From the NCBI GenBank assembly GCA_963783235.1, contig CAWAMN010000002.1, positions 310,001-374,000 on the forward strand: DNA of 64,000 nt, written 5' to 3'. The stretch is from Thiohalomonas sp963783235. Lineage in GTDB: Bacteria; Pseudomonadota; Gammaproteobacteria; Thiohalomonadales; Thiohalomonadaceae. A program made the position numbers and the translations under genes. The notes under the pieces are model-generated. The model saw nothing but the letters and a program-made list of their open reading frames with translations. It was not told the origin of the DNA and made no database searches. Position 1 is the first letter of the stretch. Every line of letters starts with the position of its first letter. Below are positions 27,084 to 36,524 of this stretch, one piece after another.

Positions 27084-27775
27084 ATTCTGCCAACACGAGT
27101 CAGAATGGATTGTATCCAGTCATAGAATTCATCTAACGTTTTGTCGCCTTGTGCAATATTGCACTCACGGTGAGCGAAGCCGACATTACCAGGCTCATGT
27201 TGACGTGGGCTTGCATGAGCCGTCTCAATAGCAGCTTTGCCGCGTTTAGCTTTGGCGAAATCGGCAAAATCGAGTGGTTCTTTACAGATCAGACAAACCG
27301 TCGGTCCCTTTTCGAGGTGCCCAACTCTTGCAGCAAGGTAATCCTTGATGTCATCTGGAGGCACGGGTGCATTTTTCATTTTGTATGTCGACCACGCTAG
27401 CTTTGCAGCCACTTCCATGCAATCTGTATAAGTTGCTTTTTTTTCTCTAAGCTTCGCAATAATTCCAGGGCGGAGCTTGGACATGTCTAAGTCGTATTTG
27501 AGGAGTTCCTCATCAGACAACAACATTGCCCAACGAAGAATTCTATTGGGACCTGCATCACTACTCTTCCACGCAGCTCCCGTTGTGTTTGTGGAGTCGC
27601 GTTGAATCTTTTTCGCGACTAGAGGCGCTACCTCTTTTAGGTGAGAAAGGTAGTGAAACTCCTCGCACGGCCCCGAATGGCCTGCAGGCTTATAGCAGCG
27701 CGGTAGCGCTATGTCAGCAAATTTGGAGCGGCTCTTTAGTGGCTTGCCGCATAATGCCAACTTTTTAGTTTTCAT
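27080..27775 (-). CDS. HNH restriction endonuclease (predicted)
   Basis: 231 residues. The C-terminal part is an HNH (beta-beta-alpha metal) nuclease: CLICKEP, then ETAHASPRQHEPGNVGFAHREC. The first histidine of the motif, the asparagine and a final histidine are visible, plus the zinc cysteines. The N-terminal half has a CGKPLKSR/RCYKPAGHSGPC cysteine cluster. Its start lies inside the controller gene (11-bp overlap). The position in a C-R pair facing a methylase supports a role as the cutting enzyme. The recognition site is unknown. Confidence 0.8.
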   Translation of the reverse strand: MKTKKLALCGKPLKSRSKFADIALPRCYKPAGHSGPCEEFHYLSHLKEVAPLVAKKIQRDSTNTTGAAWKSSDAGPNRILRWAMLLSDEELLKYDLDMSKLRPGIIAKLREKKATYTDCMEVAAKLAWSTYKMKNAPVPPDDIKDYLAARVGHLEKGPTVCLICKEPLDFADFAKAKRGKAAIETAHASPRQHEPGNVGFAHRECNIAQGDKTLDEFYDWIQSILTRVGRI

Positions 27776-28004
27776 CTATCTGTTCGAATAGCTGACTAAT
27801 CTTACAACCTAGAGCTTTGGCCAAAGCTTCTATGTTTACGAGAGAAATATTCCTTTCCCCGCGCTCTATGCCCCCGACATACGTGCGATGAACTCCGGCA
27901 AGAGCGGCCAGCTCTTCTTGAGACAGATTTTTTCGCTCCCTTAAGGTTCGAATTCGCTGCCCGAACGGTTTTCGGATATCCGACACAGGAAGATTCCCAC
28001 GCAC
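27765..28004 (-). CDS. Restriction-system controller protein (XRE-type HTH)
   Basis: 79 residues from a GTG; a second GTG six codons later (27986) would also serve. It is nearly all one helix-turn-helix domain: FGQRIRTLRERKNLSQEELA, GVHRTYVGGIERGERNISL, then the dimer helix. Length and sequence fit the C proteins that time restriction enzyme expression after entry into a new host. It overlaps the nuclease gene, as C and R genes commonly do. Confidence 0.9.
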   Translation of the reverse strand: MRGNLPVSDIRKPFGQRIRTLRERKNLSQEELAALAGVHRTYVGGIERGERNISLVNIEALAKALGCKISQLFEQIDEN

Positions 28005-28035
28005 TAACGACGAGCAAAGGTTATTTTTTTGATGA

Positions 28036-28061
28036 CGATAATGCTACACACTATAAGTAGC
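28036..28061 (-). promoter_or_regulatory. Controller-protein box upstream of the C-R genes
   Basis: On the minus strand it reads GCTACTTATAGTGTGTAGC and continues ATTATCG. The first half repeats the methylase-side 12-mer exactly, and a weaker second half follows. Such double boxes let C protein first activate and then repress its own gene. Confidence 0.65.
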
Positions 28062-28130
28062 ATGAACTGCTGGAGGCGATGGGGGAACTTTTCGGAATTA
28101 GACGATATATCGGGTTGATGTAAAAAAACA

Positions 28131-28161
28131 AAAAAACGGCGCCAAAAAGGCGCCGTTTTTT
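28131..28161. terminator. Bidirectional intrinsic terminator
   Basis: Stem CGGCGCC / GGCGCCG with an AAAAA loop, A6 on the left and T6 on the right, so it works in both directions. It stands 53 bp after the stop of the E2-E3 gene, whose operon it most likely ends. Confidence 0.9.
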
Positions 28162-28213
28162 CCGTTCCCTAGAACGCTCTGCCCATCCTAGGCATAAGTC
28201 CGGGGCAAGAGAA

Positions 28214-31200
28214 TCAGGGCCTAGCCTTCTTCTTACTCCTAGCCAACCGCGAATGCAGTCGCCTAGCCAGCTCCCCAAACAACTCCGTCTGCGTCGGATG
28301 CGGATGAATCGCCCGGCCGACCTGCTCCAGGGTCAGCTCGCCCGCGACCATCATCACCGCCTCGCCCACCAGGGTGTCGGCGTGATCAGCCAGCAGGTGA
28401 ACCCCGACGATCTTCTCGGAGGCCTTGTCGGCCACGATCTTGATGAGGCCGTGTTGTTCGCCGTTGATCATCGCTTTGGCGTCGATGCTCATGGGCACCT
28501 TCACTTCGACCGGGTCGTAGCCCTTGGCCTTGGCCTGCTCGGTGGAGAGGCCGACGAAGGCGGCTTCCGGGCGGGTGAAGATGACGCCGGAGTCCTTGGC
28601 CTCGTCGTAGGTGCGGTCTTCGCCGAGGATGGTGTCGGCGGCGACGCGGCCCTGTTCGCCGGCGGTGTGCGCCAGCATCAGGCCGCCGATAACGTCGCCC
28701 ACGCCGAAGATGTGCGGCACGGAGGTGCGGCAGCGGTTGTCGGCCTTGATGACGCCGTCCTGGGTGGCCACGCCGGCGTTCTCCAGCTTGAGCGGCTCGA
28801 GCGTGGGGCGCTTGCCGGTGGCCATGATGACGTAGTCGCACTCGAAGGTGTGCTCGCCCTCGCCATCCTCATAGACCAGCTTCATGTTGCCAGGCTCGCC
28901 CGCCATGGATTTGGTGGCGGCACTGGTCTTGATGGTGAGGTTGGGGTCCTGCTCCAGCACGGCGGTGAGGTTCTTGGCCACTTCGGGCTCGACCTCGGCC
29001 AGGATACGATCGGCGCGCTCCAGCAGCAGCACTTCGGTGCCGAAGTCCTGGAAGATCTGCGCCATCTCCAGGCCGATGGCGCCGCCGCCGATGACGCCCA
29101 GTTTCTTGGGCGGTTCGGGCAGGAACCAGACGGTGTCGGAGGTGAGCACGCCGCCGCCCTGCACCCCTTCACGGGCGCCCGGGATGGGCGGCACGAAGGG
29201 CGGTGCGCCGGTGGCGATGACCGCACAGCCGAAGGTGATGTGCTTGCCTTCGGAGTCGTCGCCCTTGACGGCGCGGGCGTGCGGGTCCTTGGTGAGGTTG
29301 GACTGGTCGACGAAGACGCGGTGATCGGTCTCGAACCAGGCGTAGCCCTGGATGACGTCGATCTTCACGCCCTTGTCGGTGTTGAGCGCCATCTTGCCGC
29401 GCTCCTCCAGCACCCCGCGGCGGTGCTGCTCCAGCTGTTTCCAGTTGAGCTTCGTCTTGGTGGTGCCCTCGATGCCGAGCAGGCCGTCGTGGGCGCGGTC
29501 ACGGATGCGATCGGCCGCGGCGCGCCACGCCTTGGAGGGGATACAGCCGCGCCACAGGCATTCGCCGCCCGGGAACGGGGAGTCGTTGATCATGGCGACC
29601 TTGAGGCCGTTGCCCATGAGGTCGCGGGCGCAATCTTCGCCGCCCGGGCCGCCGCCGATGACCACCACGTCGTAGTCCCAGGCACCCTCGGGAATGGCCG
29701 GACCGGTGGGGCCCATCCACTGCTCGGGCTCTTCGATCATCGACTTGAGGGTGTTCAGGAACAGGGCCACCTCGGCACCGTTGACCACGCGGTGGTCGGC
29801 GGTGATGGTGAGCGGCATGCCCTGCTCGCCCGCGGCGGAGATGGCCAGGATGGCCGCCGTGCCCGGGGTGGGGATGGCGTCGAACAGGTCGATGCCGAGC
29901 ATGCCCATGTTGGAGACCATGAAGGTGGGGTTGGCGTACTCCTCGGGCGCCAGGCGGCGCTTGCGGGCACGGTCCACCAGCCCTTTCCAGGATTCATGCA
30001 GCGCCTCGACGGGCTCGGACTCGCAGTGGCGCAGGACCGGCACCACCAGACCGCCGCCCTCGGCGGAGACCGCCATGCCGATGTCGATCTGGTCGCGCTC
30101 GACCAGTTTGTCCACCGGCTGGTAGGCCCAGTTCATGTTCGGGTGTTTCCTGATCGCCTCGGCGCACGCCTTGGCGATGGCCACGGTGACCGACACGCCT
30201 TTCGTCTTCGCCGCCTTGATGAGCGCGCCCGGCCGGGCGTTCCGGGTGGCTCGGAAGGTGGGCATGGTGAGCGAGGCGGTCATGGAGTGGCTGACCGCCT
30301 TCTCCATGGCGCTCATCGGGCGGCCTTCGCCCGGCACCTGGATCTCCGGCATGATGTGGGCCGGGACCTGGTCCACCACCTCTTTCGGGCGCTGCACCGG
30401 CTGGGCGCGGCGCACGTCATCGGCGGTGATCTCACCGTCCGGGCCGGTGCCCTTGACGTTGTTCAGGTTGACCTGCAGTGAGGAGGCCAGCTTGCGCGCG
30501 TAGGGCGTGGCGTATTTGTTGTGCGGACGATCGACAGGGGCCACTTCGCCCGCGGGCTCCGGTTGCACCGGAGCGCTCGGCTGAGCGGCGGGCGTGGGGG
30601 CCGGCGCGGCCTTTTTGGCCTCCGGCTTCGCGGCCGGGGCGGCGCCGCCTTCGATGGTCTCATCGAGCACGTCTTCGGGGTGGTCGACAAGGAAACACAT
30701 CGGCTCGCCCACCGGCACGGTGGCATCCACCGGGGTGATGGGGCCGGAGAGGTAGCCCTCGCGGAACACCTCCACATCCATGATCGCCTTGTCGGTTTCG
30801 ACCTGGGCGATGATATCGCCACGGGCGATCGGGTCGCCGATGTTCTTCTCCCAACCCACCACGACCCCTTCGGTCATGGTGTCCGAGAGCTGCGGCATGC
30901 GGATGATGTGGCTGTGGTTGGGGATGTGGCCGGAGGGGATGGGCTCCTCGGAGGTATGCTTGTCCTCCTCCACCTCCAGGGCGGTGGTGCCCTCCTCGGC
31001 GCTCGCCGGGGCGTCGGCCTCGGCACCCTGCACTTCATCTTCGGAGGCGACCAGATAGCAGATGGCGTCACCCACCGGCACGGTGGAGTCCACCGGAACG
31101 ATGGGGCCGGAGAGATAGCCCTCGCGGAACACCTCCACATCCATAATCGCCTTGTCGGTCTCGACCGTCGCGATGATGTCCCCGCGCTCGATCCGATCGC

Positions 31201-31285
31201 CGACATTTTTCTCCCAGCTCACCAGGACACCTTCGGTCATGGTGTCGGAGAGCTGGGGCATTTTGATCACAAGGGGCTCAGACAT
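28214..31285 (-). CDS. Pyruvate dehydrogenase E2-E3 fusion (acetyltransferase plus lipoamide dehydrogenase)
   Basis: 1023 residues combining two enzymes. Two lipoyl domains come first (about 4-80 and 128-205), each with the lipoylated lysine in ETDKAIMDVEVF. An Ala/Pro linker leads to the subunit-binding domain (YATPYARKLASS, near 258). The acyltransferase domain (about 320-540) ends with ADHRVVNGAEV. E3 begins near 548 with the FAD motif GGGPGGEDCARDL. It then has the redox pair in GGECLWRGCIPSK, the NAD motif GVIGGGAIGLEMA, and the HPHPTQTE active-site end. It converts acetyl units to acetyl-CoA and reoxidises lipoamide with NAD+. It is last in the operon after E1-alpha and E1-beta. Confidence 0.95.
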   Translation of the reverse strand: MSEPLVIKMPQLSDTMTEGVLVSWEKNVGDRIERGDIIATVETDKAIMDVEVFREGYLSGPIVPVDSTVPVGDAICYLVASEDEVQGAEADAPASAEEGTTALEVEEDKHTSEEPIPSGHIPNHSHIIRMPQLSDTMTEGVVVGWEKNIGDPIARGDIIAQVETDKAIMDVEVFREGYLSGPITPVDATVPVGEPMCFLVDHPEDVLDETIEGGAAPAAKPEAKKAAPAPTPAAQPSAPVQPEPAGEVAPVDRPHNKYATPYARKLASSLQVNLNNVKGTGPDGEITADDVRRAQPVQRPKEVVDQVPAHIMPEIQVPGEGRPMSAMEKAVSHSMTASLTMPTFRATRNARPGALIKAAKTKGVSVTVAIAKACAEAIRKHPNMNWAYQPVDKLVERDQIDIGMAVSAEGGGLVVPVLRHCESEPVEALHESWKGLVDRARKRRLAPEEYANPTFMVSNMGMLGIDLFDAIPTPGTAAILAISAAGEQGMPLTITADHRVVNGAEVALFLNTLKSMIEEPEQWMGPTGPAIPEGAWDYDVVVIGGGPGGEDCARDLMGNGLKVAMINDSPFPGGECLWRGCIPSKAWRAAADRIRDRAHDGLLGIEGTTKTKLNWKQLEQHRRGVLEERGKMALNTDKGVKIDVIQGYAWFETDHRVFVDQSNLTKDPHARAVKGDDSEGKHITFGCAVIATGAPPFVPPIPGAREGVQGGGVLTSDTVWFLPEPPKKLGVIGGGAIGLEMAQIFQDFGTEVLLLERADRILAEVEPEVAKNLTAVLEQDPNLTIKTSAATKSMAGEPGNMKLVYEDGEGEHTFECDYVIMATGKRPTLEPLKLENAGVATQDGVIKADNRCRTSVPHIFGVGDVIGGLMLAHTAGEQGRVAADTILGEDRTYDEAKDSGVIFTRPEAAFVGLSTEQAKAKGYDPVEVKVPMSIDAKAMINGEQHGLIKIVADKASEKIVGVHLLADHADTLVGEAVMMVAGELTLEQVGRAIHPHPTQTELFGELARRLHSRLARSKKKARP

Positions 31286-31303
31286 AGCTCTTCCCGCTTT
31301 TGA

Positions 31304-31427
31304 TTAACCACGGGGAGCACGGGGAACACGGGGAATTCTGTTTTAAACCCGACCGCGCGAGATGTCGCTGCAAGCCTTCGCGTTCAAACGAATAAAACCC
31401 CGTGTGCCCCGTGTCCCCCGTGGTTAA
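31304..31427. repeat. Imperfect inverted repeat inside the pdh operon
   Basis: TTAACCACGGGGAGCACGGG on the left faces TTAACCACGGGGGACACGGG (reverse complement) on the right, around an 80-bp centre. It fills the gap between the E1-beta stop and the E2-E3 start. As RNA it could form a long hairpin. Similar CCACAGAG-type inverted repeats stand at 43045 and 57377. Confidence 0.65.
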
Positions 31428-31434
31428 ATTGCTG

Positions 31435-32415
31435 TTACTTCCCGAACATCTTCAGGACGCCGTTCACCACGTCTTGGGCGTTGGGACGGGCGGCCTTCTC
31501 GAGGGTGTGGTTGTACGGGACGGGCACGTTGGCCGCGGAGACCCGCACGGGCGGCGCATCCAGTTCGAAGAAACACTCCTCGTTGATGATGGCCATCACC
31601 TCGGAGCCGACGCCGACGGCGGGCTCGGCCTCTTCGGCGATCAGGGCGCGGTGGGTCTTGGCCACTGAACGCTTGATACCTTCGCGGTCGAGGGGGTTCA
31701 GGGCGTATAGGTCCACCACCTCCGCCTCGATGCCGTGCTGCTTGGAGAGGATGTCGGCCGCCTGCAGGGCCCAGTGGACCGAGATGTTGTAGGCGAAGAT
31801 GGTGATGTCTTTGCCCTCGCGGGTCACTTCCGAGCCCTCGAGCGGATGGAAGTACTCCTCGTCCGGCACTTCGTCCTTCATGTTGTACATGAGCTCGTGT
31901 TCGTTGATGAACACGGGGTCATTGCAGCGCACGGCGGACTTGAGCAGACCATAGGCCTGGCGCGGATTCGAAGGCGTGACCACGCGCAGACCGGCGATGC
32001 CCATGAAGACCTTCTCCATGCGCGCCGAGTGCTGGGCGCCGAGCTGGTGGGCGGTGCCGCCCGGCGAGCGGATCACCACCGGCGCCTCCAGCTGGCCGCC
32101 GGACATGTAGCGCACCTTGGCGGCGGTGTTGACGATCTGATCGGTCGCCAGCCAGGCGAAGTTCACCGACATGATCTCGATGATGGGCCGCACGCCGATG
32201 AACGAGGCGCCGATGCCCAGACCGGTGAAACCGTTTTCGGAGATTGGCGTGTCCATGACACGCTCGGCGCCGTATTTGTCGTAGAGGCCCTGGGTCGCCT
32301 TGTAGGTGCCCCCGGCAACGCCGATGTCCTCACCCATGGCGATCACCATCGGGTCACGGGCCATCTCCTCGTCATGTGCGCGGCGGATCGCCTCCCAATA
32401 CATTAATTCGGCCAT
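31435..32415 (-). CDS. pdhB: Pyruvate dehydrogenase E1 component, beta subunit
   Basis: 326 residues from the ATG at 32415, sharing one base with the E1-alpha stop (TAATG). It has the transketolase-type pyrimidine-binding domain (VIAMGEDIGVAGG, then TPISENGFTGLGIGAS) and the C-terminal transketolase domain (DITIFAYNISVHWALQAADIL). With the alpha subunit it decarboxylates pyruvate with thiamine diphosphate and transfers the acetyl group to E2 lipoate. Confidence 0.95.
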   Translation of the reverse strand: MAELMYWEAIRRAHDEEMARDPMVIAMGEDIGVAGGTYKATQGLYDKYGAERVMDTPISENGFTGLGIGASFIGVRPIIEIMSVNFAWLATDQIVNTAAKVRYMSGGQLEAPVVIRSPGGTAHQLGAQHSARMEKVFMGIAGLRVVTPSNPRQAYGLLKSAVRCNDPVFINEHELMYNMKDEVPDEEYFHPLEGSEVTREGKDITIFAYNISVHWALQAADILSKQHGIEAEVVDLYALNPLDREGIKRSVAKTHRALIAEEAEPAVGVGSEVMAIINEECFFELDAPPVRVSAANVPVPYNHTLEKAARPNAQDVVNGVLKMFGK

Positions 32416-33407
32416 TACTGCGCCCCTCCTTTCACCCACGGATCGTTTTCAGCGAGCACGTATTTCTCCAGTTCCTCGAGGTTCGGCTCGGGAGACTGCT
32501 CGGCGAAGGGGATCACCTCGTGGTCAATCTCATCGATGATCTCCCTGTCCATGGACTGGAAATCATCGTCGGAGAGCTCGCCGGCCTCGACCAGACGATT
32601 CTTGAGAATCGAGATAGGGTCGCGCTCGATCCACTTCTGCTGCTCCTCCTTGGTCCGGTAGGCACCGGCATCGGACATGGAGTGGCCGCGGTAGCGGTAG
32701 GTGCAGAGCTCCAGGAAGTAGGGACCCTTGCCGGAACGGACGTAATCGACCGCCTTCTGCGCTGCCTCAAAGACCGCCTCGACATCCTGGCCGTCGGCCT
32801 GGGCCGCCTCGATGCCGTAGCCGCAGGCGCGCTTGTACTGCTCCTGCACGGCGGTGGAGCGCTCGATGCGGGTACCGATACCGTAGAGGTTGTTCTCGCA
32901 GACGAACAGCACCGGCAGATCCCAGATGGCCGCCATATTCATCGACTCGTGAAAGGAGCCCTGATTGTTGGCCGCATCGCCCAGGAAGCAGATGGAGATC
33001 TCATCCCCGCCCTGCATCTTGATGGCCTTGCCGATACCCACGGCCAGCGGGAAGGGCCCGCCCACCAGGGCGTAACCGCCCATGAAGCGGTGTTGGGTGT
33101 CGAAGATGTGCATGGAGCCGCCCCGCCCCTTGCTGGAACCGGTCTCCTTGCCGTAGAGCTCCGCCATAACCTCTTTGGGGTCGGAACCGCTCAGGATGGC
33201 GTGCACATGGTCGCGATAGCCGGTGATCACGTAGTCGTGACCCGGTTTGGCCGCCCCCATCACACCGTGCGCACAGGCCTCCTGGCCCGGATAGAGGTGA
33301 AGGAAACCGCCGATTTTACGTTCGACGTATGCTTCGTAGCATCGTTCTTCGAAGCGCCGCGCGTACAACATCTCGCGCAGCAGCCTTTTCTTGTCCGCGG
33401 CGTTCAT
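32415..33407 (-). CDS. pdhA: Pyruvate dehydrogenase E1 component, alpha subunit
   Basis: 330 residues. The thiamine diphosphate motif is seen as GDAANNQGSFHESMN ending in ENN. The phosphorylation-loop equivalent YRYRGHSMSDAGAYR is also present. First gene of the pdh operon (alpha, beta, E2-E3), all with short gaps. The ATG follows AAGGAGCGC. An AT-rich stretch at about 33645-33712 may hold the promoter. Confidence 0.95.
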   Translation of the reverse strand: MNAADKKRLLREMLYARRFEERCYEAYVERKIGGFLHLYPGQEACAHGVMGAAKPGHDYVITGYRDHVHAILSGSDPKEVMAELYGKETGSSKGRGGSMHIFDTQHRFMGGYALVGGPFPLAVGIGKAIKMQGGDEISICFLGDAANNQGSFHESMNMAAIWDLPVLFVCENNLYGIGTRIERSTAVQEQYKRACGYGIEAAQADGQDVEAVFEAAQKAVDYVRSGKGPYFLELCTYRYRGHSMSDAGAYRTKEEQQKWIERDPISILKNRLVEAGELSDDDFQSMDREIIDEIDHEVIPFAEQSPEPNLEELEKYVLAENDPWVKGGAQ

Positions 33408-33769
33408 GCGCGCTCCTTAAAGACTCTTCGATTGGTGGTTAGTACCTGAAACCTGCCGGAATGCGGTACATCGCTAGGCGACTAAAGCCTATCGCAGTAG
33501 TGCTGTCCGGGATTCCCCTCGGTGGTGTCCGCGCTGACCGCGGCTTCAGGTCGGGCGAGACCGTTTATTCTGGCGTATCGGTCCCGCCGCTGTGTGAGAA
33601 GCGCGACATGATCGGACTTTTACAAATGAAGGTCAAGCTAGGTTAAACCCTAACAATTCATAATTATTAAAATATTCAATACTTACTATTGACAGTCTTA
33701 ACGATAGCAATGGCTGCCGCCGTTTTCCCCGATGGGGGATCCGCTTCCGAACGAGTGTAACCGGCCGGA

Positions 33770-34125
33770 CGCCATCGCGGCGACGCGCCGCTCCTACCCG
33801 TTCCGTTCAATTCCGAAGCCCCCGGTAGGAGCCCCGCCCCGGGGCGATTGGCCCGGGCCGGGACCCCCTCGCGGCGACGCGCCGCTCCTACCCCTTCCGT
33901 TCAACTCCGAAGCGCCCGGTAGGAGCCCCGCCCCGGGGCGATTGGCCTTGGCCGAACCCCTTCCGTTCAACTCCGAAGCCCTCCCGGTAGGAGCCCCGCC
34001 CCGGGGCGATTGGCCTTGGCCGGCCCCCTCGCGGCGACGCGCCGCTCCTACCCCTTCCGTTCAACTCCGAAGCCCTCGGTAGGAGCCCCGCCCCGGGGCG
34101 ATTGGCCTGGGCCGGCCCCCATCCG
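33770..34125. repeat. Family-B REP hairpins upstream of fumC
   Basis: Three to four units alternate TCGCGGCGACGCGCCGCTCC with GGTAGGAGCCCCGCCCCGGG, separated by CTTCCGTTCAACTCCGAAG. The hairpin GCGGCGACGCGCCGC is the same stem as in the large array after fumC, in the reverse order. The preceding stretch 33408-33769 shows no gene, only the AT-rich block at 33645-33712. Confidence 0.8.
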
Positions 34126-34201
34126 GCTTGCGGTCGAACCAAGGGTGTTAAACTACGCGCCAACGAAATCCCAACCGCTTTCCGCCAATTCAAATCGACC
34201 G

Positions 34202-35590
34202 ATGAGCGAACAACACTACCGAACCGAACACGACAGCATGGGCGAACTTCAGGTCCCCGCCGATGCCCTCTATGGGGCCCAGACCCAGCGTGCCGTGAAT
34301 AACTTTCCCATCAGCGGGCAGCCACTGCCTCACGCGCTGATTCGCGCCCTGGGACTGGTCAAGGCCGCCTGCGCACAGGTCAATGCCGAACTGGGGCTGC
34401 TGGAGGAGGATGTTGCCAATGCGATTATCGCCTCGGCGGCCGAAATCGCCGAGGGCGCCCATCCGGAACACTTCCCCGTGGACGTCTTCCAGACCGGCTC
34501 GGGCACCTCGTCGAATATGAACGCCAACGAGGTCATTGCCCGACTGGCCTCCGAACGGCTGGGGCGAGCGGTACACCCGAACGATCACGTCAACATGGGG
34601 CAAAGTTCCAATGACGTTTTCCCCACGGCGATGGCCGTGGCCTCGGGGATTGCCGTGCATGACCGGCTGCTGCCGGCCCTGCGTCACCTGGAGCAGAACA
34701 TCCGCGCCCGCGCCGAGGAACTCGACGGCATCACCAAGACGGGCCGCACCCACCTGATGGATGCCATGCCCGTGCGGCTCGGCCAGGAATTGGGCGGCTG
34801 GGCCGTGCAGATCGGACACGCCATCGAGCGGATCGAGCAGAGCCTGTCCCGGCTGGCGGCGCTGCCCATCGGCGGCACCGCCGTGGGTACCGGCATCAAC
34901 ACCCATCCGGAATTCGGACCGCGTGTGGCCAAGGCGCTCGAACGGGAAACAGGCGTTTTGTTCACCGGCAGTTATAACTATTTCGAGGGTCTATCCAGCC
35001 AGGATGCCTCGGTGGAGATGAGCGGCCAGCTCAAGACCGCTTCGGTCGCACTGATGAAGATCAGCAACGACCTGCGCTGGATGAATTCCGGCCCGCTGGC
35101 CGGTCTCGGCGAGATCGCCCTGCCCGCCCTGCAGCCGGGAAGCTCCATCATGCCGGGCAAGGTCAATCCGGTGATTCCGGAGGCGGTGGCTATGGTCTGC
35201 GCCCAGGTGATGGGCAACGATGCGGCGATCACGGTGGGCGGACAGTCGGGTAATTTCCAGCTCAACGTCATGCTGCCGATGATCGCCCGCAACCTGCTGG
35301 AGAGCAGTGAACTGCTGGCGAACGGCGCCCGCGTGCTGGCCGACAAGGCCATCGCCGGCTTCACCGTCAACGAGGAGAACCTGCGCGAGGCCCTCGACCG
35401 CAACCCCATCCTCATCACCGCCCTGAACCGGGTGATCGGCTACGAAAAAGGCGCCGCCATTGCCAAACAGGCCTATGCCGAAGGCCGCCCGGTCCTGGAT
35501 GTCGCCAAAGAGCAGACCGATCTTTCCGAAGAGGAACTGAAGACGCTGCTGGACCCGGCGAAGCTCACCCACGGGGGTTTGGGGGAGTAA
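34202..35590 (+). CDS. fumC: Class II fumarate hydratase
   Basis: 462 residues from the ATG at 34202; the frame upstream runs through REP repeats and is not coding. It belongs to the fumarase/aspartase superfamily with the signature GSSIMPGKVNPVIPEA. The first conserved region is GSGTSSNMNANEV and the second is KTGRTHLMDAMPVRLGQE, which favours fumarase over aspartase. The enzyme hydrates fumarate to L-malate in the citric acid cycle without an iron-sulfur cluster. It is flanked on both sides by REP arrays and stands alone. Confidence 0.94.
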   Translation: MSEQHYRTEHDSMGELQVPADALYGAQTQRAVNNFPISGQPLPHALIRALGLVKAACAQVNAELGLLEEDVANAIIASAAEIAEGAHPEHFPVDVFQTGSGTSSNMNANEVIARLASERLGRAVHPNDHVNMGQSSNDVFPTAMAVASGIAVHDRLLPALRHLEQNIRARAEELDGITKTGRTHLMDAMPVRLGQELGGWAVQIGHAIERIEQSLSRLAALPIGGTAVGTGINTHPEFGPRVAKALERETGVLFTGSYNYFEGLSSQDASVEMSGQLKTASVALMKISNDLRWMNSGPLAGLGEIALPALQPGSSIMPGKVNPVIPEAVAMVCAQVMGNDAAITVGGQSGNFQLNVMLPMIARNLLESSELLANGARVLADKAIAGFTVNEENLREALDRNPILITALNRVIGYEKGAAIAKQAYAEGRPVLDVAKEQTDLSEEELKTLLDPAKLTHGGLGE

Positions 35591-35603
35591 GCGGCCCCAT
35601 CGC

Positions 35604-36012
35604 CCCGGCGCGGGGCACCTACAACCCCCGAGCGAAGCCCGTAGGAGCGGCGCGTCGCCGCGATGTGCTCGAATTCACGGTCCATCGCCCCGGCGCGGGG
35701 CTCCTACACCACCCCCGAACGAAGCCCCGTAGGAGCGGCGCGTCGCCGCGATGTGCTCGAATTCACGGCCCATCGCCCCGGCGCGGGGCTCCTACACCAC
35801 CCCCGAACGAAGCCCCGTAGGAGCGGCGCGTCGCCGCGATGTGCTCGAATTCACGGCCCATCGCCCCGGCGCGGGGCTCCTACACCACCCCCGAACGAAG
35901 CCCGGTAGGAGCGGCGCGTCGCCGCGATGGGGTTCGGCCCAGCCCATCGCCCCGGCGCGGGGCTCCTACAACCCCCGAACGAAGCCCCGTAGGAGCGGCG
36001 CGTCGCCGCGAT
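35604..36012. repeat. REPIN array, family B (block 1)
   Basis: About five units of 88 bp. Each has GTAGGAGCGGCGCGTCGCCG (stem GCGGCG/CGCCGC), then TGCTCGAATTCACGG, then ATCGCCCCGGCGCGGGGCTC ending CTAC (stem GCCCCG/CGGGGC). The outer GTAGGAG and CTCCTAC are inverted. The last unit touches the stop codon of RAYT copy 1. Confidence 0.92.
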
Positions 36013-36456
36013 TCAGAGCCAAACGGCATCCCAGTGCGGATAGGCTCCGACATCGTCGACGAGACCGGCCCTTAAGGGGTTGGCCACGATATATCGGGCG
36101 GTCCTGCGCAAATCTTCTTCCCTGCGGATTGCATGGTCGAAAAAGCCCTTCTGCCATATGCGACCGCCGACTCGCTTGGCCGACCATGACTTCAAACTCC
36201 CTATGACGTGTGCCAGAGGATGCGCTTTTCCCAAGACGAAAAGCCAATGCAGGTGATCGGGCATCACGACGAAGGCGAGAGTGTGGGTAAAGGCTTTCTC
36301 TTCGTGGCCCTTGAGAACGGCGACGACCCCTCGGGCTGCACGCATATCAGAAAATACGGGTTTTCGACCGAGCGTCGTCGTGATGACGTGATAGGGCTGC
36401 CCGGCTATTGAAACACGTCCTTTTCGGAGGTTTCGGCCATGCCGTGAGGTTTCCAT
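36013..36456 (-). CDS. RAYT transposase, copy 1
   Basis: 147 residues, a short Y1/HUH transposase. MPDHLHWLF carries the HxH site and ARYIVANPLRAGLV the catalytic tyrosine. It differs from the longer RAYT at 19027. It sits inside the family-B REP array and ends 1 bp from a REP stem. The protein is identical to copy 2, which lies 932 bp to the right. It is the obvious candidate for mobilising the family-B REPINs. Confidence 0.92.
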   Translation of the reverse strand: METSRHGRNLRKGRVSIAGQPYHVITTTLGRKPVFSDMRAARGVVAVLKGHEEKAFTHTLAFVVMPDHLHWLFVLGKAHPLAHVIGSLKSWSAKRVGGRIWQKGFFDHAIRREEDLRRTARYIVANPLRAGLVDDVGAYPHWDAVWL

Positions 36457-36524
36457 TCCCAGCGTCCAATGCAGAATTCCCAGCAGGGAAGTTAACCCGG
36501 GGAATCGCAGGCTGCAATGCCGGG

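Noticed and set aside
28253..30481. A 742-codon open frame antisense to the E2-E3 gene
   Set aside because: It is a GC-rich shadow frame; its translation has no domain, while the opposite strand encodes complete conserved enzymes.
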